41,693 nt of DNA from a virus: positions 1-41,693 of IMG/VR virus record IMGVR_UViG_3300042558_000620. One strand, given 5' to 3'. This document shows, in pieces, positions 8,287 to 16,530 of the stretch. Positions within the stretch are counted from its first letter, which is position 1, and each line of letters begins with the position of its first letter. Under the pieces are notes generated by a model. That model worked only from the letters and a program-made list of their open reading frames with translations, was not told the DNA's origin and did not search any database. The translations under genes and the position numbers were made by a program.

Positions 8287-9066
8287 ATGGTTAAAAAAAT
8301 TATACATTTCTCTGATTTACATATCAGATTATTTAAAGATCACGATTTATACCGATCAATACTTGAAACCGCAATTGGACAATGGAGAGAACTTGAACCT
8401 GATAGAATTGTGTTTACGGGAGATTTGGTTCACTCCAAAAATCAAATGACACCGGAGTTAATTGAAATGGTTTCTTGGATTCTAACAGAGTGTTCTTATG
8501 TTGCACCAACTATCATCATACCAGGTAATCACGACTTTCTTGTAAATAATGTTGAAAGATTGGACGCACTTTCCCCAATTATTAATTCATTAAATAGTAA
8601 ACACATTTCCTATTACAAAGATAGAGGTGTTTATGAAGATGATAATATTAGTTGGTGCGTGTATTCTCAATATCAAGGAAATATACCACCTGACTTGAAT
8701 GTTGCAACGGGTATAAAAGTTGGATTGTTTCACGGACCAATACAAGGTATGAAAACGGATCTTGGATTTGATTTTGGTGAGGAGGCATATGACATTGATA
8801 AGTTTAATGGACTTGATGTTGTATTATGTGGAGACATTCACAAAAGACAAGAATTTAAGTTCAAAACAGGTAAAGGTTATATGATAGGTAGCCCAATACA
8901 ACAAAACATCGGAGAAAGTATTGGAAGACACGGATATGGGGTATATAATGTAGAAACAAAAGAATATACATACACCGACTTATTCAACCCCAAACCATTT
9001 TTGAAGTTTGAGATTAAATCATTTGAAGATATTGAAAATGGAACCGAACTACTCAAAAATATTTAA
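8287..9066 (+). CDS. sbcD: SbcD/Mre11-type nuclease subunit (T4 gp47-like)
   Basis: A 259-residue calcineurin-like phosphoesterase with all metal motifs: FSDLHIR (Asp10, His12), FTGDLVH, PGNHDF, FHGP and CGDIHKRQ. The protein pairs with the SbcC/Rad50 ATPase, encoded four genes downstream, to process DNA ends and hairpins; the T4 equivalents are gp47 and gp46. The ATG at 8287 starts directly before the first beta strand; an upstream in-frame frame extension contributes only the promoter region. It has its own host-type promoter. The C-terminal capping domain is short. Confidence 0.9.
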   Translation: MVKKIIHFSDLHIRLFKDHDLYRSILETAIGQWRELEPDRIVFTGDLVHSKNQMTPELIEMVSWILTECSYVAPTIIIPGNHDFLVNNVERLDALSPIINSLNSKHISYYKDRGVYEDDNISWCVYSQYQGNIPPDLNVATGIKVGLFHGPIQGMKTDLGFDFGEEAYDIDKFNGLDVVLCGDIHKRQEFKFKTGKGYMIGSPIQQNIGESIGRHGYGVYNVETKEYTYTDLFNPKPFLKFEIKSFEDIENGTELLKNI

Positions 9067-9715
9067 CAAAAAAACCATACAGTCGGTATTATCGTTTTGT
9101 GAATTAAACAAAATTGACGACACCGATAAATTTTTTAAAAAATGTTTTCAATCAGGATTTAATATTGAAAAGTATGGACTCTTGGGAAATTCACTTAATG
9201 ATGAGGAAAAACACTTAAAAACAGACGGGATTGAGGAAAAACACACGGAAATTGAGGTAATAGTTGAAAAACGAGTGGAAGTTCCCGTTGAAGTTATTAA
9301 GGAAGTGGAAAAGATAGTTGAGGTAATTAAGGAAGTTCCCGTTGAAAAAAAAGTGTATATTACGGACGATTCTCAAATGGAAAAACTAACCCAAGAAATT
9401 GAGCGTTTACAAAAACTCAAAGAAATTCACGACTTGGATCAAGAAAACTCACATAAAGAATTATTTGAGTTAATTAAAAAAGTCAAGGAACTTGAAAAAG
9501 AATTAGACAAGAGTCCAATTGAAATTATTAAGGAAGTTGATAATAATGAAAAGTTAAAAATGATGGGAGAAACTTTACAGAAATTAAGAAAAGAACTATC
9601 ATTGAAAGACAAAAAAATAGAAGAGCTGGAAGGCATAAATAAACAATTAGAAAGTATTAAGGTCAGTCAAGGGGCTGTTTATCTTAAAGGTTCTAATATA
9701 ACACAAAAATTATGA
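9038..9715 (+). CDS. Coiled-coil protein with Val-Glu repeat
   Basis: A 225-residue protein. After an N-terminal helical domain, residues of about 75-110 carry a low-complexity repeat of VEVPVEVIKEVEK-type units, then a long heptad coiled coil to about residue 215. The ATG at 9038 gives a 29-base overlap with sbcD and is preferred over the in-frame TTG at 9008. Lying between sbcD and sbcC, it may be a partner of that complex, but no family is recognised. Confidence 0.6.
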   Translation: MEPNYSKIFNKKTIQSVLSFCELNKIDDTDKFFKKCFQSGFNIEKYGLLGNSLNDEEKHLKTDGIEEKHTEIEVIVEKRVEVPVEVIKEVEKIVEVIKEVPVEKKVYITDDSQMEKLTQEIERLQKLKEIHDLDQENSHKELFELIKKVKELEKELDKSPIEIIKEVDNNEKLKMMGETLQKLRKELSLKDKKIEELEGINKQLESIKVSQGAVYLKGSNITQKL

Positions 9716-10116
9716 GTATATTAATTTGGTTATTATCGGCATATGGTATGTCAAACATATTGGTTTATGGATCAATATTTCAGGGATTAAGAAATTGGTT
9801 CCGAAGAGTTGGGGATAGTGGTATTCCCGTATTAAGTCAGTTATTTGGATTTATATCTGATTTGGTTTCCTGCATGATGTGTACCAGCACTTGGGTGGGA
9901 TTTTTTATGTCATTTGTTGCCTATTCTCCTTGGCATGAAATGTTGGGAATTAATCAATACGTATCAATATTCTTTGACGGTTTATTAGCGTCAGGAGCAG
10001 TATGGGGAATAAATGCTATTGTGGAATGGTTTGAAGAAAACAGATTATCAAATCAAAAAATTGAGACAACATATATCGTGGAAGATGAAAATGGACCACA
10101 AATTTTAAACGACTAA
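9712..10116 (+). CDS. Integral membrane protein, DUF1360-like
   Basis: A 134-residue protein with an N-terminal hydrophobic segment, a middle segment containing SCMMCTSTWVG, and a third hydrophobic stretch around residues 80-105, ending in an acidic cytoplasmic tail. The C-x2-C before a Trp-Val-Gly in a membrane segment resembles DUF1360 proteins of phages and Bacillus. It starts by an ATGA overlap with the coiled-coil gene. Function unknown; the resemblance is by eye only. Confidence 0.5.
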   Translation: MSILIWLLSAYGMSNILVYGSIFQGLRNWFRRVGDSGIPVLSQLFGFISDLVSCMMCTSTWVGFFMSFVAYSPWHEMLGINQYVSIFFDGLLASGAVWGINAIVEWFEENRLSNQKIETTYIVEDENGPQILND

Positions 10117-10126
10117 TAAAATAAAA

Positions 10127-10402
10127 ATGGGAAAAAGAGAGAAAGAACATCGTAAAAAAGTTGCAAAACGCAATCAAAGAATTGCTGACGAGAAGACAAA
10201 AATGCAAAAAGTATTTAATAAACTTCTTAAAGAACAAATGGACAAATTCAAAGAATCTGAAGGTTTAGAGGTTCAAGTGGGAGATAGCCCTATTGAATTT
10301 AATATTGTTGACACTAACGACATTGAAAACGTAACTGATGTTGAAACTATTGATGAAGTAAACACAGTTGAAGAATCTATTACATCTGAAGACGAACAAT
10401 AA
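10127..10402 (+). CDS. Small charged protein, unknown
   Basis: A 91-residue protein with a strongly basic helical N-terminal half (GKREKEHRKKVAKRNQR) and a strongly acidic C-terminal tail (TSEDEQ). This bipolar charge suggests binding to nucleic acid or to another protein. It sits three bases before sbcC. No family recognised. Confidence 0.6.
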   Translation: MGKREKEHRKKVAKRNQRIADEKTKMQKVFNKLLKEQMDKFKESEGLEVQVGDSPIEFNIVDTNDIENVTDVETIDEVNTVEESITSEDEQ

Positions 10403-10405
10403 TAA

Positions 10406-12781
10406 ATGGATCTATTTAATCCACCAAAAAAATTTAATTACAATATTATGATAAAAGATTTAGAGTTTTCTAACTTTGAAAACCCATCTATTCAGGTAGT
10501 TTGGGAAGACATTTCGGACAATTTCACTCAAGATAAAATCAAGAGTGTTAAACATTACTTTCAAAAGAAGTATAATTCCACCAATGTAAATGTTATTACG
10601 AAAGTTAAAAACATTCAGGAAGATACGATGCAAAGTGTTGATGTGTCCGTAAATATTATGGATACAAATTATCAATCTGATTTGTTGAAACAATTCCTTA
10701 AATCTAAAGGGTATGAAAACCGTGTTGATGAGGTAATGTCAATCAATAGAATGGTTGAGAATAAAATGTCCGAATCGGAAGAAGAAACCTCATCATTTAA
10801 GAAATGGTATATTAAAAACATTGAGTTCTCTAATTTCTTATCATATGGTGAAAACCAGCGTATTGATTTTGATAAATGTAATGGAATTACGGTGGTTGAA
10901 TCTAATCCACCTAACTTTGGTGGTAAGACGGTATTGTCGGTGGATCTATTGATGTTCCTATTCTTTAATGAAACCACAAAAACATCAAAAGCGGAAGAAA
11001 TCTTCAACAGATTTACAACCAAAGATAAAGTATCCATTAAAGGTGAGATTATCATTGATGGTGAGGAATATGTTATTGTTAGGAATATTGAAAGAAAGAT
11101 GTCCAAAAAAGGTGAATGGAATGTAAAAACTGAATTGGACTTTTTCAAAAAACTTGCCGATGGAAGTTTACAAAATTTTACTGGTGAACAAAGACGAGAA
11201 ACTGAACAGTTTATTAAAACATCAATAGGTTCTAAAGAGGATTTCTTAATGACAATCCTAACTACTGCAACAAATCTTGAGGATCTTTTAGAGTCAAAAC
11301 CAACCGCAAGAGGACAAGTTCTTTCAAGGTTTATGGGGTTGGAGTTTTTAAAGAAAAAAGAAGAATCTGCAAAACAAATTTATTCTGACTTCTCCAAATC
11401 AATGTTATCAAATGTTTATAACACCGAACAATTAAAAAGTGATAATGAAACATATGAAACTAGTATTGGAACATTAAAAACCGGTATTGAAACATTAAAA
11501 GAAGAACTTAATCAAATTGATGTAAACTTAACGAAGGGTAAGGATTATCGTGATGATATGTTAAAAAAGAAACATACCAATATTGATAATGATATTGCTC
11601 AAACAAATCCAGATAAAGTTAGTGAGGAAATAAAATCATTTGAACGTCAAAAAAATGACGTGATTGGAAAGTTAAATGAATTACAGGTGGTTGAACCATC
11701 TTCATTTTATTACGAAGATAAACACGACAAGGTTAAGGAAGAATATAACGAATCGTTTAAACAAAAAGTTGAGGTAGAATCCAAAATTAAGTCAATTGAA
11801 GAATTGAAAAGTTCTGTGGACGGTGGAATCAAATGTGAACACTGCGGAATTGATTTAATGATGGCATCTATTACCCAATCTAAAATTGCCGAACTTGATG
11901 GTTATATCAAGCATAAAGACGAAATTTTGGGGTTAATGCAAGTTTTAACAGGCAAAGAACAAGCCTTCACTCAACTTAAAAAAGAGTTTGACGAGTATGA
12001 AAAAAACAAACTAATCAAAGAAAAATATGATTTGAGTATTGAGGGATTTGATTTAAAAATTGAAAACCTTAAACAAAAATTGGTTAAATATTCTGAACTT
12101 CAGGATAAAATCAAAGAAAACGAAAAGATTGAAACATTGTTATTGAAAGCCGGTATTAGAATTGAAGAACTTGAAAGAGATAAAACATTAAAAAATACAT
12201 CAATCAATAATAACACTTATCAGATAACATCTTTAGAAGAAAAGATTAAGAATAATTTAAGTATGATTATCAAAATTCAGGAAGAATCTGAAAAAGAGAA
12301 ATTGTATAAAATATATTTGGAAGCTTTTGGTAAAAATGGGATTTCTAAAATCATAATGAAAACTATGATGCCATTGATAAACTCGGAACTTCAACGACTA
12401 ATGGAGGACAGTTCATACTTTAAACTTGAGGTTAGAATTAGCGATAAAAATGAAGTTGAATTTATGATGATTGATAATGGTACCGGTGTGGAGAAACTAA
12501 TGGTTTCAGGTTCGGGATATGAAAAGACAATTGCATCATTGGCATTGAGATCTGTATTGAGTAAGATTTGTTCATTACCAAAACCAAACATAATCGTGTT
12601 TGATGAGGTTTTCGGGAAGATTTCAAACGATAATTTGGAAATGGTTTCAGAGTTCTTTGTTAAAATTAAAGAATACTTTGAGAAGATATTTGTCATCACA
12701 CACAATCCAATGGTTAATCAATGGGCAGATACTGTTGTTAAAATTAGAAAAGAAGATAATATTTCGCAAGTGTATCAATAA
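10406..12781 (+). CDS. sbcC: SbcC/Rad50-type ATPase (T4 gp46-like) with extra N-terminal domain
   Basis: A 791-residue SMC-like ATPase. The usual start of the ATPase head (IKNIEFSNFLSYGEN) lies at about residue 136. It is preceded by an additional domain of some 130 residues containing WEDISDNFTQDKIK. The Walker A is unusual: PPNFGGKT at 168-175, with Pro in place of the first Gly. A long coiled coil carries a zinc hook, CEHC, around residue 475. The signature is VSGSGYEKT and the Walker B is NIIVFDEVFG. It forms the ATPase subunit with SbcD. Its own gene follows a small charged protein in the same direction. Family certain; the N-terminal domain is of unknown role. Confidence 0.9.
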   Translation: MDLFNPPKKFNYNIMIKDLEFSNFENPSIQVVWEDISDNFTQDKIKSVKHYFQKKYNSTNVNVITKVKNIQEDTMQSVDVSVNIMDTNYQSDLLKQFLKSKGYENRVDEVMSINRMVENKMSESEEETSSFKKWYIKNIEFSNFLSYGENQRIDFDKCNGITVVESNPPNFGGKTVLSVDLLMFLFFNETTKTSKAEEIFNRFTTKDKVSIKGEIIIDGEEYVIVRNIERKMSKKGEWNVKTELDFFKKLADGSLQNFTGEQRRETEQFIKTSIGSKEDFLMTILTTATNLEDLLESKPTARGQVLSRFMGLEFLKKKEESAKQIYSDFSKSMLSNVYNTEQLKSDNETYETSIGTLKTGIETLKEELNQIDVNLTKGKDYRDDMLKKKHTNIDNDIAQTNPDKVSEEIKSFERQKNDVIGKLNELQVVEPSSFYYEDKHDKVKEEYNESFKQKVEVESKIKSIEELKSSVDGGIKCEHCGIDLMMASITQSKIAELDGYIKHKDEILGLMQVLTGKEQAFTQLKKEFDEYEKNKLIKEKYDLSIEGFDLKIENLKQKLVKYSELQDKIKENEKIETLLLKAGIRIEELERDKTLKNTSINNNTYQITSLEEKIKNNLSMIIKIQEESEKEKLYKIYLEAFGKNGISKIIMKTMMPLINSELQRLMEDSSYFKLEVRISDKNEVEFMMIDNGTGVEKLMVSGSGYEKTIASLALRSVLSKICSLPKPNIIVFDEVFGKISNDNLEMVSEFFVKIKEYFEKIFVITHNPMVNQWADTVVKIRKEDNISQVYQ

Positions 12782-12782
12782 A

Positions 12783-12817
12783 CTTGGTGATTATGTGGGT
12801 TTTTATTCTTACATTTG
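12783..12817 (+). promoter_or_regulatory. Probable host-type promoter for the RM-like pair
   Basis: TACATTTG at 12810-12817 fits TAnnTTTG. The -33 part is weak: CTTG at 12783 leaves a 23-base spacer. The next ATG is 18 bases downstream. Confidence 0.45.
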
Positions 12818-12834
12818 TATAAATTACAAATTTT

Positions 12835-13371
12835 ATGCAATTACGAGCAAAAACAGGAATTGATTTTGAGGAAGAATGTGAGGTTGATGGTTGGATTAGG
12901 AAAACAAAATCACCTAAAATAATTTGGTTAGGGGAAGGAAGGGATAATATTACAAAACTTAAAAATTGTAATTTTAACCCCTCCTTATTTGTTTTATCGG
13001 AAAAATCGGATTTATCTAAATATGACTTATATAATCCCACCACTAAAAAATATCGGGAGATTAAAAAATATAGGAAATCTCACTTTAATTCTTGGACATT
13101 ATATTCAGAACCATACTTTAAAATAGCGAGTAAATCGGCATTAACTAAAATAAAAAAAACAACATACAATAAATTTGTTCAGGATTTTTGGGATTATAAT
13201 CAAAATACGGGTTTGTTTGATAAAATACTAAAAGGTATTAATGATTTGAGTGAGGGTATTGTATGTATTGATGGGTTTATTCCCAATGACGAATTTAACT
13301 TCAGAACCGTAATTAATAAAAACGCTTGGAAAGGTTATTACAGAATAAATATTGAATTTAAATTAAAATAA
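12835..13371 (+). CDS. Possible PD-(D/E)XK restriction-type endonuclease
   Basis: A 178-residue protein. An N-terminal helix TGIDFEEECE is like the first helix of many restriction enzymes. A later pair, Asp64 in KYDLYN and Glu75-Ile-Lys77 in YREIKKY, has the spacing of a PD-(D/E)XK active site at the end of beta strands. It has its own host-type promoter and its stop directly touches the ATG of a DNA methyltransferase, the classic layout of a type II restriction-modification pair. No homologue is known to me by sequence. It could instead be an unrelated phage protein, so the nuclease call is inference from motif plus context. Confidence 0.45.
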   Translation: MQLRAKTGIDFEEECEVDGWIRKTKSPKIIWLGEGRDNITKLKNCNFNPSLFVLSEKSDLSKYDLYNPTTKKYREIKKYRKSHFNSWTLYSEPYFKIASKSALTKIKKTTYNKFVQDFWDYNQNTGLFDKILKGINDLSEGIVCIDGFIPNDEFNFRTVINKNAWKGYYRINIEFKLK

Positions 13372-14283
13372 ATGAACGAAATAATTTTAGGTAATGCTAT
13401 AGAAACATTACAAAGATATGAGGATAACACATTTGACTTGACGGTGACATCACCCCCCTATGATAATATGAGAACCTATAATGGTAAGATTAAGGATGAG
13501 GTTGTTTTTGAGGACGGATTTAGTTTCCCATTTGTGGAAATGGCTCGTGAATTGTATAGAGTAACCAAAAAAGGTGGTGTTGTTATTTGGGTTGTAAATG
13601 ATCAAGTAAAAAATGGTGGTGAGACAGGAAGTTCATTCAAACAAGCTCTTAAGTTTATGGAGATTGGATTCACCCTTTATGACACTATGATTTATCATAA
13701 GAATGGTGCTCCATTTCCTGAAACGGGAAGATATTCTCAAGTATTTGAGTATATGTTTGTATTCTCAAAGGGGAAACCAAAAACGGTTAATCTATTAAAG
13801 GATAAACCAAACAGATGGGCGGGGCATAGTAACTTTGGTGATCCGTCAAAAAGAGAAAAAGATGGAAACCTCAAAAAGGTTGATAGATTTGTCGTTTCCG
13901 AATTTGGAACCAGATATAATGTGTGGTATATCAATAACGGAAAAGGATTCTCATCCAAAGACGATATCGCTTTCCAACATCCCGCAATATTCCCCGAATC
14001 ATTAGCTGAAGATCATATTTTGTCTTGGAGTAATGAAGGTGATTTGGTGTTGGATCCTATGTGCGGAAGTGGAACCACATTAAAAATGGCGAAACTTAAT
14101 AATAGAAACTATGTTGGAATTGATTTGAATCAAGAATATGTTGATTTATCCGTTAGAAGGGTTGAGAACTTAATACCTTATAATGAGGAAACACCAAACC
14201 CAAAAGTTAAGTTTCTTTTATCTAAAGAGGATGCTTTATTGAAACGAAAAAATAATAAAGAATCTAAAAAATTGTCAGTTTAA
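13372..14283 (+). CDS. Beta-class N4/N6 site-specific DNA methyltransferase
   Basis: A 303-residue protein. The catalytic motif TSPPY is at 26-30 and the SAM-binding motif DPMCGSGTT comes late (around 222), followed by VGIDLN. This motif order defines the beta class, which methylates the amino group of adenine or cytosine. The gap between them holds the target-recognition region. It begins on the base after the stop of the putative nuclease. The sequence recognised cannot be read from the protein. In large phages such enzymes commonly protect phage DNA from host restriction. Confidence 0.85.
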   Translation: MNEIILGNAIETLQRYEDNTFDLTVTSPPYDNMRTYNGKIKDEVVFEDGFSFPFVEMARELYRVTKKGGVVIWVVNDQVKNGGETGSSFKQALKFMEIGFTLYDTMIYHKNGAPFPETGRYSQVFEYMFVFSKGKPKTVNLLKDKPNRWAGHSNFGDPSKREKDGNLKKVDRFVVSEFGTRYNVWYINNGKGFSSKDDIAFQHPAIFPESLAEDHILSWSNEGDLVLDPMCGSGTTLKMAKLNNRNYVGIDLNQEYVDLSVRRVENLIPYNEETPNPKVKFLLSKEDALLKRKNNKESKKLSV

Positions 14284-14301
14284 GAATTATTTATATCTTT
14301 G
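14271..14301 (+). promoter_or_regulatory. Bacteroidota-type promoter for the sigma-factor group
   Basis: ATTG at 14271-14274, 19-base spacer, and a perfect TATCTTTG at 14294-14301. The first gene starts 13 bases after the box. The -33 element overlaps the end of the methyltransferase gene. Confidence 0.75.
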
Positions 14302-14314
14302 TAAAAAAAATAAT

Positions 14315-14839
14315 ATGAAGTATCTAATGTTTGTATACGGTGAAATTGAAACTATATCTAGTGAAGAGTTAACCAATAGAATCGGTAAAGAAATACAACC
14401 TATTGTAATTTCCGATCAAGTAAAATTTGTTTATGGTGATGGGAATGCAATTTTTCATTTTGAATCTGATTTGATGCACGACGAAATGTCAATTTATGTT
14501 GGTATGGTATTTGAAGAGTTTGAAGATATTATGTTTACCCTTATTCCCTTCGGTGGAATTATGACAACAAATATGGGTAAGGACAGAGAAAAACACCTTT
14601 TATCTATCAATAACGAAGATAAGGTTGATAATAACTTTATATTTGAATCACAGAAACCTAATCCATATTTAGATATGTTAATTGATATGGTTAAATTAAA
14701 TAATCCATCAATCACTGACAAACAAAAAGAAGATGTATGTAATATGTCTTTGGATGAACTTCTTGATAAAATCAATGATGAAGGAATGGATTCTCTCACG
14801 AGTGTGGAGAAACTAAAATTGGAAGAATACTCAAAATAA
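14315..14839 (+). CDS. Unknown protein with Bacteroidota-style C-terminal helical motif
   Basis: A 174-residue protein. The first 110 residues form a mixed alpha/beta domain with no known motif. The last 30 (DELLDKINDEGMDSLTSVEK) resemble a short C-terminal motif of the type ILDKI..KG..SLT..E seen in many Bacteroidota proteins. It has a host-type promoter and is followed after 5 bases by the sigma factor. The shared motif suggests acquisition from, or adaptation to, a Bacteroidota host. Confidence 0.6.
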   Translation: MKYLMFVYGEIETISSEELTNRIGKEIQPIVISDQVKFVYGDGNAIFHFESDLMHDEMSIYVGMVFEEFEDIMFTLIPFGGIMTTNMGKDREKHLLSINNEDKVDNNFIFESQKPNPYLDMLIDMVKLNNPSITDKQKEDVCNMSLDELLDKINDEGMDSLTSVEKLKLEEYSK

Positions 14840-14844
14840 AATAT

Positions 14845-15645
14845 ATGAAGGAAAAAGGAACAGGAATGCCTATTAATCAGGACGAAATCTCTCACTATTT
14901 AAAAGATATTAGGAAGATTAAAGTTATGACACCTGAAAGGGAAAAAGAATTGTCAAAACTTATGATGTCAGATACTTTAACTGATAACCAACGAAGACAG
15001 GTTGAGCAAGAATTATTGGTAGGTAATTTGCGATTTGTCATTACTGTTGCAAAACAATATCAAAATCAAGGATTGGACTTTCCTGACTTGGTTGCCGAAG
15101 GTAATTTGGGATTATTGAAGGCAATTAAAAACTTTGATTGGAGTAAAAACTTGAGGTTTATTTCATATGCGGTTTGGTGGGTTAAACAATCAATCATCCA
15201 ATCATTGAATGATAACGCAAGAACAATCAGGTTACCGGTAAATGTGGTTCAAGATCTTCACAGGGCGAAAAAAGAAATTGAGAGTAATGGGGGTAAATTA
15301 TCCGATAAATTCTCATCATTACCATCAATGATTGATTTGGATATGAATATTAACGATGAAGGTGATACATTCATAGATATGATTCCAAATATGGACGCTG
15401 ACGCTCCTGATGCGGCGTTTAACACTGCGGACATTCTTAAAGAAAAATTAATAAATACTCTTAATGTCTTGGACGAAAGAGAACGAGTAATTATTGAAGA
15501 TTATTTTGGACTATCCGGTACACCAAGAACTTTAGAGGATATTGGTTCGGATTTTGGTTTGACGAAAGAGAGAGTTAGACAAATTAAGGAACGGGCCCTT
15601 AGACGATTGAGAAATGAAAGTTCGGAGTTATTTGATTACTTATAA
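14845..15645 (+). CDS. Primary-type (RpoD-like) sigma-70 factor
   Basis: A 266-residue sigma factor. Region 1.2 is near residues 15-35. Region 2 is very well kept: NLRFVITVAKQYQNQGLDFPD then RFISYAVWWVKQSI, followed by IRLP. Region 4 ends with a helix-turn-helix, TLEDIGSDFGLTKERVRQIK. Region 3 is shortened compared with host RpoD, which is about 20-50 residues longer in Bacteroidota. Region 2.4 residues match Bacteroidota RpoD, so it may recognise host-like or altered promoters. It is a candidate for switching transcription to the TATTTATA class; that link is inferred. It sits in a group read from a host-type promoter. Confidence 0.9.
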   Translation: MKEKGTGMPINQDEISHYLKDIRKIKVMTPEREKELSKLMMSDTLTDNQRRQVEQELLVGNLRFVITVAKQYQNQGLDFPDLVAEGNLGLLKAIKNFDWSKNLRFISYAVWWVKQSIIQSLNDNARTIRLPVNVVQDLHRAKKEIESNGGKLSDKFSSLPSMIDLDMNINDEGDTFIDMIPNMDADAPDAAFNTADILKEKLINTLNVLDERERVIIEDYFGLSGTPRTLEDIGSDFGLTKERVRQIKERALRRLRNESSELFDYL

Positions 15646-15654
15646 AAAATAAAA

Positions 15655-15900
15655 ATGGGAACACTTATCATTATTACATTATTAATTTTACATGCTTTAT
15701 TTTGTAGAAATTTAACCAAGAAAGCATATAAAAATGGTTTTAAAGGAATATCATATGACGTATGGATTAGTTGGTTTATACCTATTGTGGGAACTACTTG
15801 GTCGATATTAGATTATGTGTTTTCTACTAATGGGAAAACAAATGATAAAATCAATAAAAAAAATCGGTTTTATAATTGGTTTACTGGTAAAAATTGGTAA
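15655..15900 (+). CDS. Small two-segment membrane protein
   Basis: An 81-residue protein with a hydrophobic N-terminal segment (residues 3-18) and a second around 38-55 (WISWFIPIVGTTW), then a basic tail. No signal-peptide cleavage site is obvious. Unknown function; it follows the sigma factor after 9 bases. Confidence 0.6.
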   Translation: MGTLIIITLLILHALFCRNLTKKAYKNGFKGISYDVWISWFIPIVGTTWSILDYVFSTNGKTNDKINKKNRFYNWFTGKNW

Positions 15901-15920
15901 TTTTACAAAAAAATAAAAAT

Positions 15921-16346
15921 ATGGGAAGTGTAATAGATTATATTGAGTGTCCAAATTGTAAACAAGAATCGTTTAGCGATTTCTATTACAATACAGGTGA
16001 AGAATATCTAAATTGTAATAATTGTGGATATCATAGATCGGCATTTTATAAAAGAGATGAAAAAGGTAAATTTCTTACCAACGATGGGACTGAAAATTAT
16101 ACCTTTGATAATTTAATTTGGGAAACCAATGAGTTAAAAAATCCATATGGTGCATATAGATTGAAAGTATATCAGTCACCGGCAACTCAATGTGGTTCAT
16201 TAGAGAATGAAGAACAATACAATGAATTTAAAAACACCATTGAAGGTGATGTTGAAATTGAACATTGTTCAGTATCAAGGTTTATTGATGGTGAAATTAA
16301 AGTTGAAACATTGATTGATAACGGACCTAAAGATGATTTTATTTAA
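15921..16346 (+). CDS. Zinc-ribbon protein of unknown function
   Basis: A 141-residue protein. The N-terminal zinc ribbon has CPNC and CNNCG about 25 residues apart. The rest is an acidic mixed domain with two further cysteines (CGS and HCS). The ATG at 15921 is preferred to the in-frame TTG at 15894, which overlaps the previous gene. It is the last gene before the small RNA. Not recognised. Confidence 0.6.
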   Translation: MGSVIDYIECPNCKQESFSDFYYNTGEEYLNCNNCGYHRSAFYKRDEKGKFLTNDGTENYTFDNLIWETNELKNPYGAYRLKVYQSPATQCGSLENEEQYNEFKNTIEGDVEIEHCSVSRFIDGEIKVETLIDNGPKDDFI

Positions 16347-16352
16347 ATAAAA

Positions 16353-16384
16353 TTTGGCAGTTTACAATAAACTTCATATATTTG
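16353..16384 (+). promoter_or_regulatory. Bacteroidota-type promoter for the small RNA
   Basis: TTTG at 16353-16356, a 20-base spacer, and a perfect TATATTTG at 16377-16384. Both elements match the consensus exactly. No coding sequence follows on the plus strand before a strong terminator, so the product is expected to be an RNA starting near 16391. Confidence 0.8.
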
Positions 16385-16390
16385 TAAAAG

Positions 16391-16527
16391 AAACGAAAAG
16401 GGTTGAACCGAGATTACCCTAACAACTCGGCGGAATGAGACACGACGTTCTCAAGGTGAAACTCCTCAATCTTATCCTTGCGATAAGATGAAACTACACT
16501 CCCCTCTTGGTACCAAGGGGGGTTTTA
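16391..16527 (+). ncRNA. Unassigned structured small RNA
   Basis: A region without an open frame lies between a consensus promoter and a strong terminator. Predicted folds are: an H-type pseudoknot (AGGGT 16399-16403 with ACCCT 16416-16420, its loop CCGAG 16408-16412 with CTCGG 16426-16430); a 5-base hairpin 16436-16440/16449-16453; an 8-base hairpin ATCTTATC 16469-16476 with 16482-16489 around a 5-base loop; and the terminator. A GTGAAAC/ATGAAAC element occurs twice, at 16457 and 16488. I do not match it to tRNA, tmRNA, 6S or a common riboswitch. The next gene is on the other strand, so it is not a leader. Ends are approximate. Confidence 0.72.
16501..16527 (+). terminator. Intrinsic terminator of the small RNA
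   Basis: A near-perfect stem (16501-16510 with 16513-16522, one G-U pair) with the palindrome CTTGGTACCAAG at its tip, then TTTTATTTTT. The minus strand has no T-run after the hairpin, so it serves the plus strand only. Confidence 0.85.
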
Positions 16528-16530
16528 TTT

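Noticed and set aside
10672-11148. 158-residue minus-strand frame inside sbcC
   Set aside because: It is a shadow of the strongly supported plus-strand ATPase gene and has no recognisable motif.
16391-16500. PreQ1-type riboswitch, because of the H-type pseudoknot
   Set aside because: No gene is controlled on the same strand downstream, and the RNA is much longer than the preQ1 aptamer.
16391-16527. Hammerhead, tRNA or tmRNA identity for the small RNA
   Set aside because: No CTGANGA core, no cloverleaf or T-loop signature, and no tag reading frame could be found.
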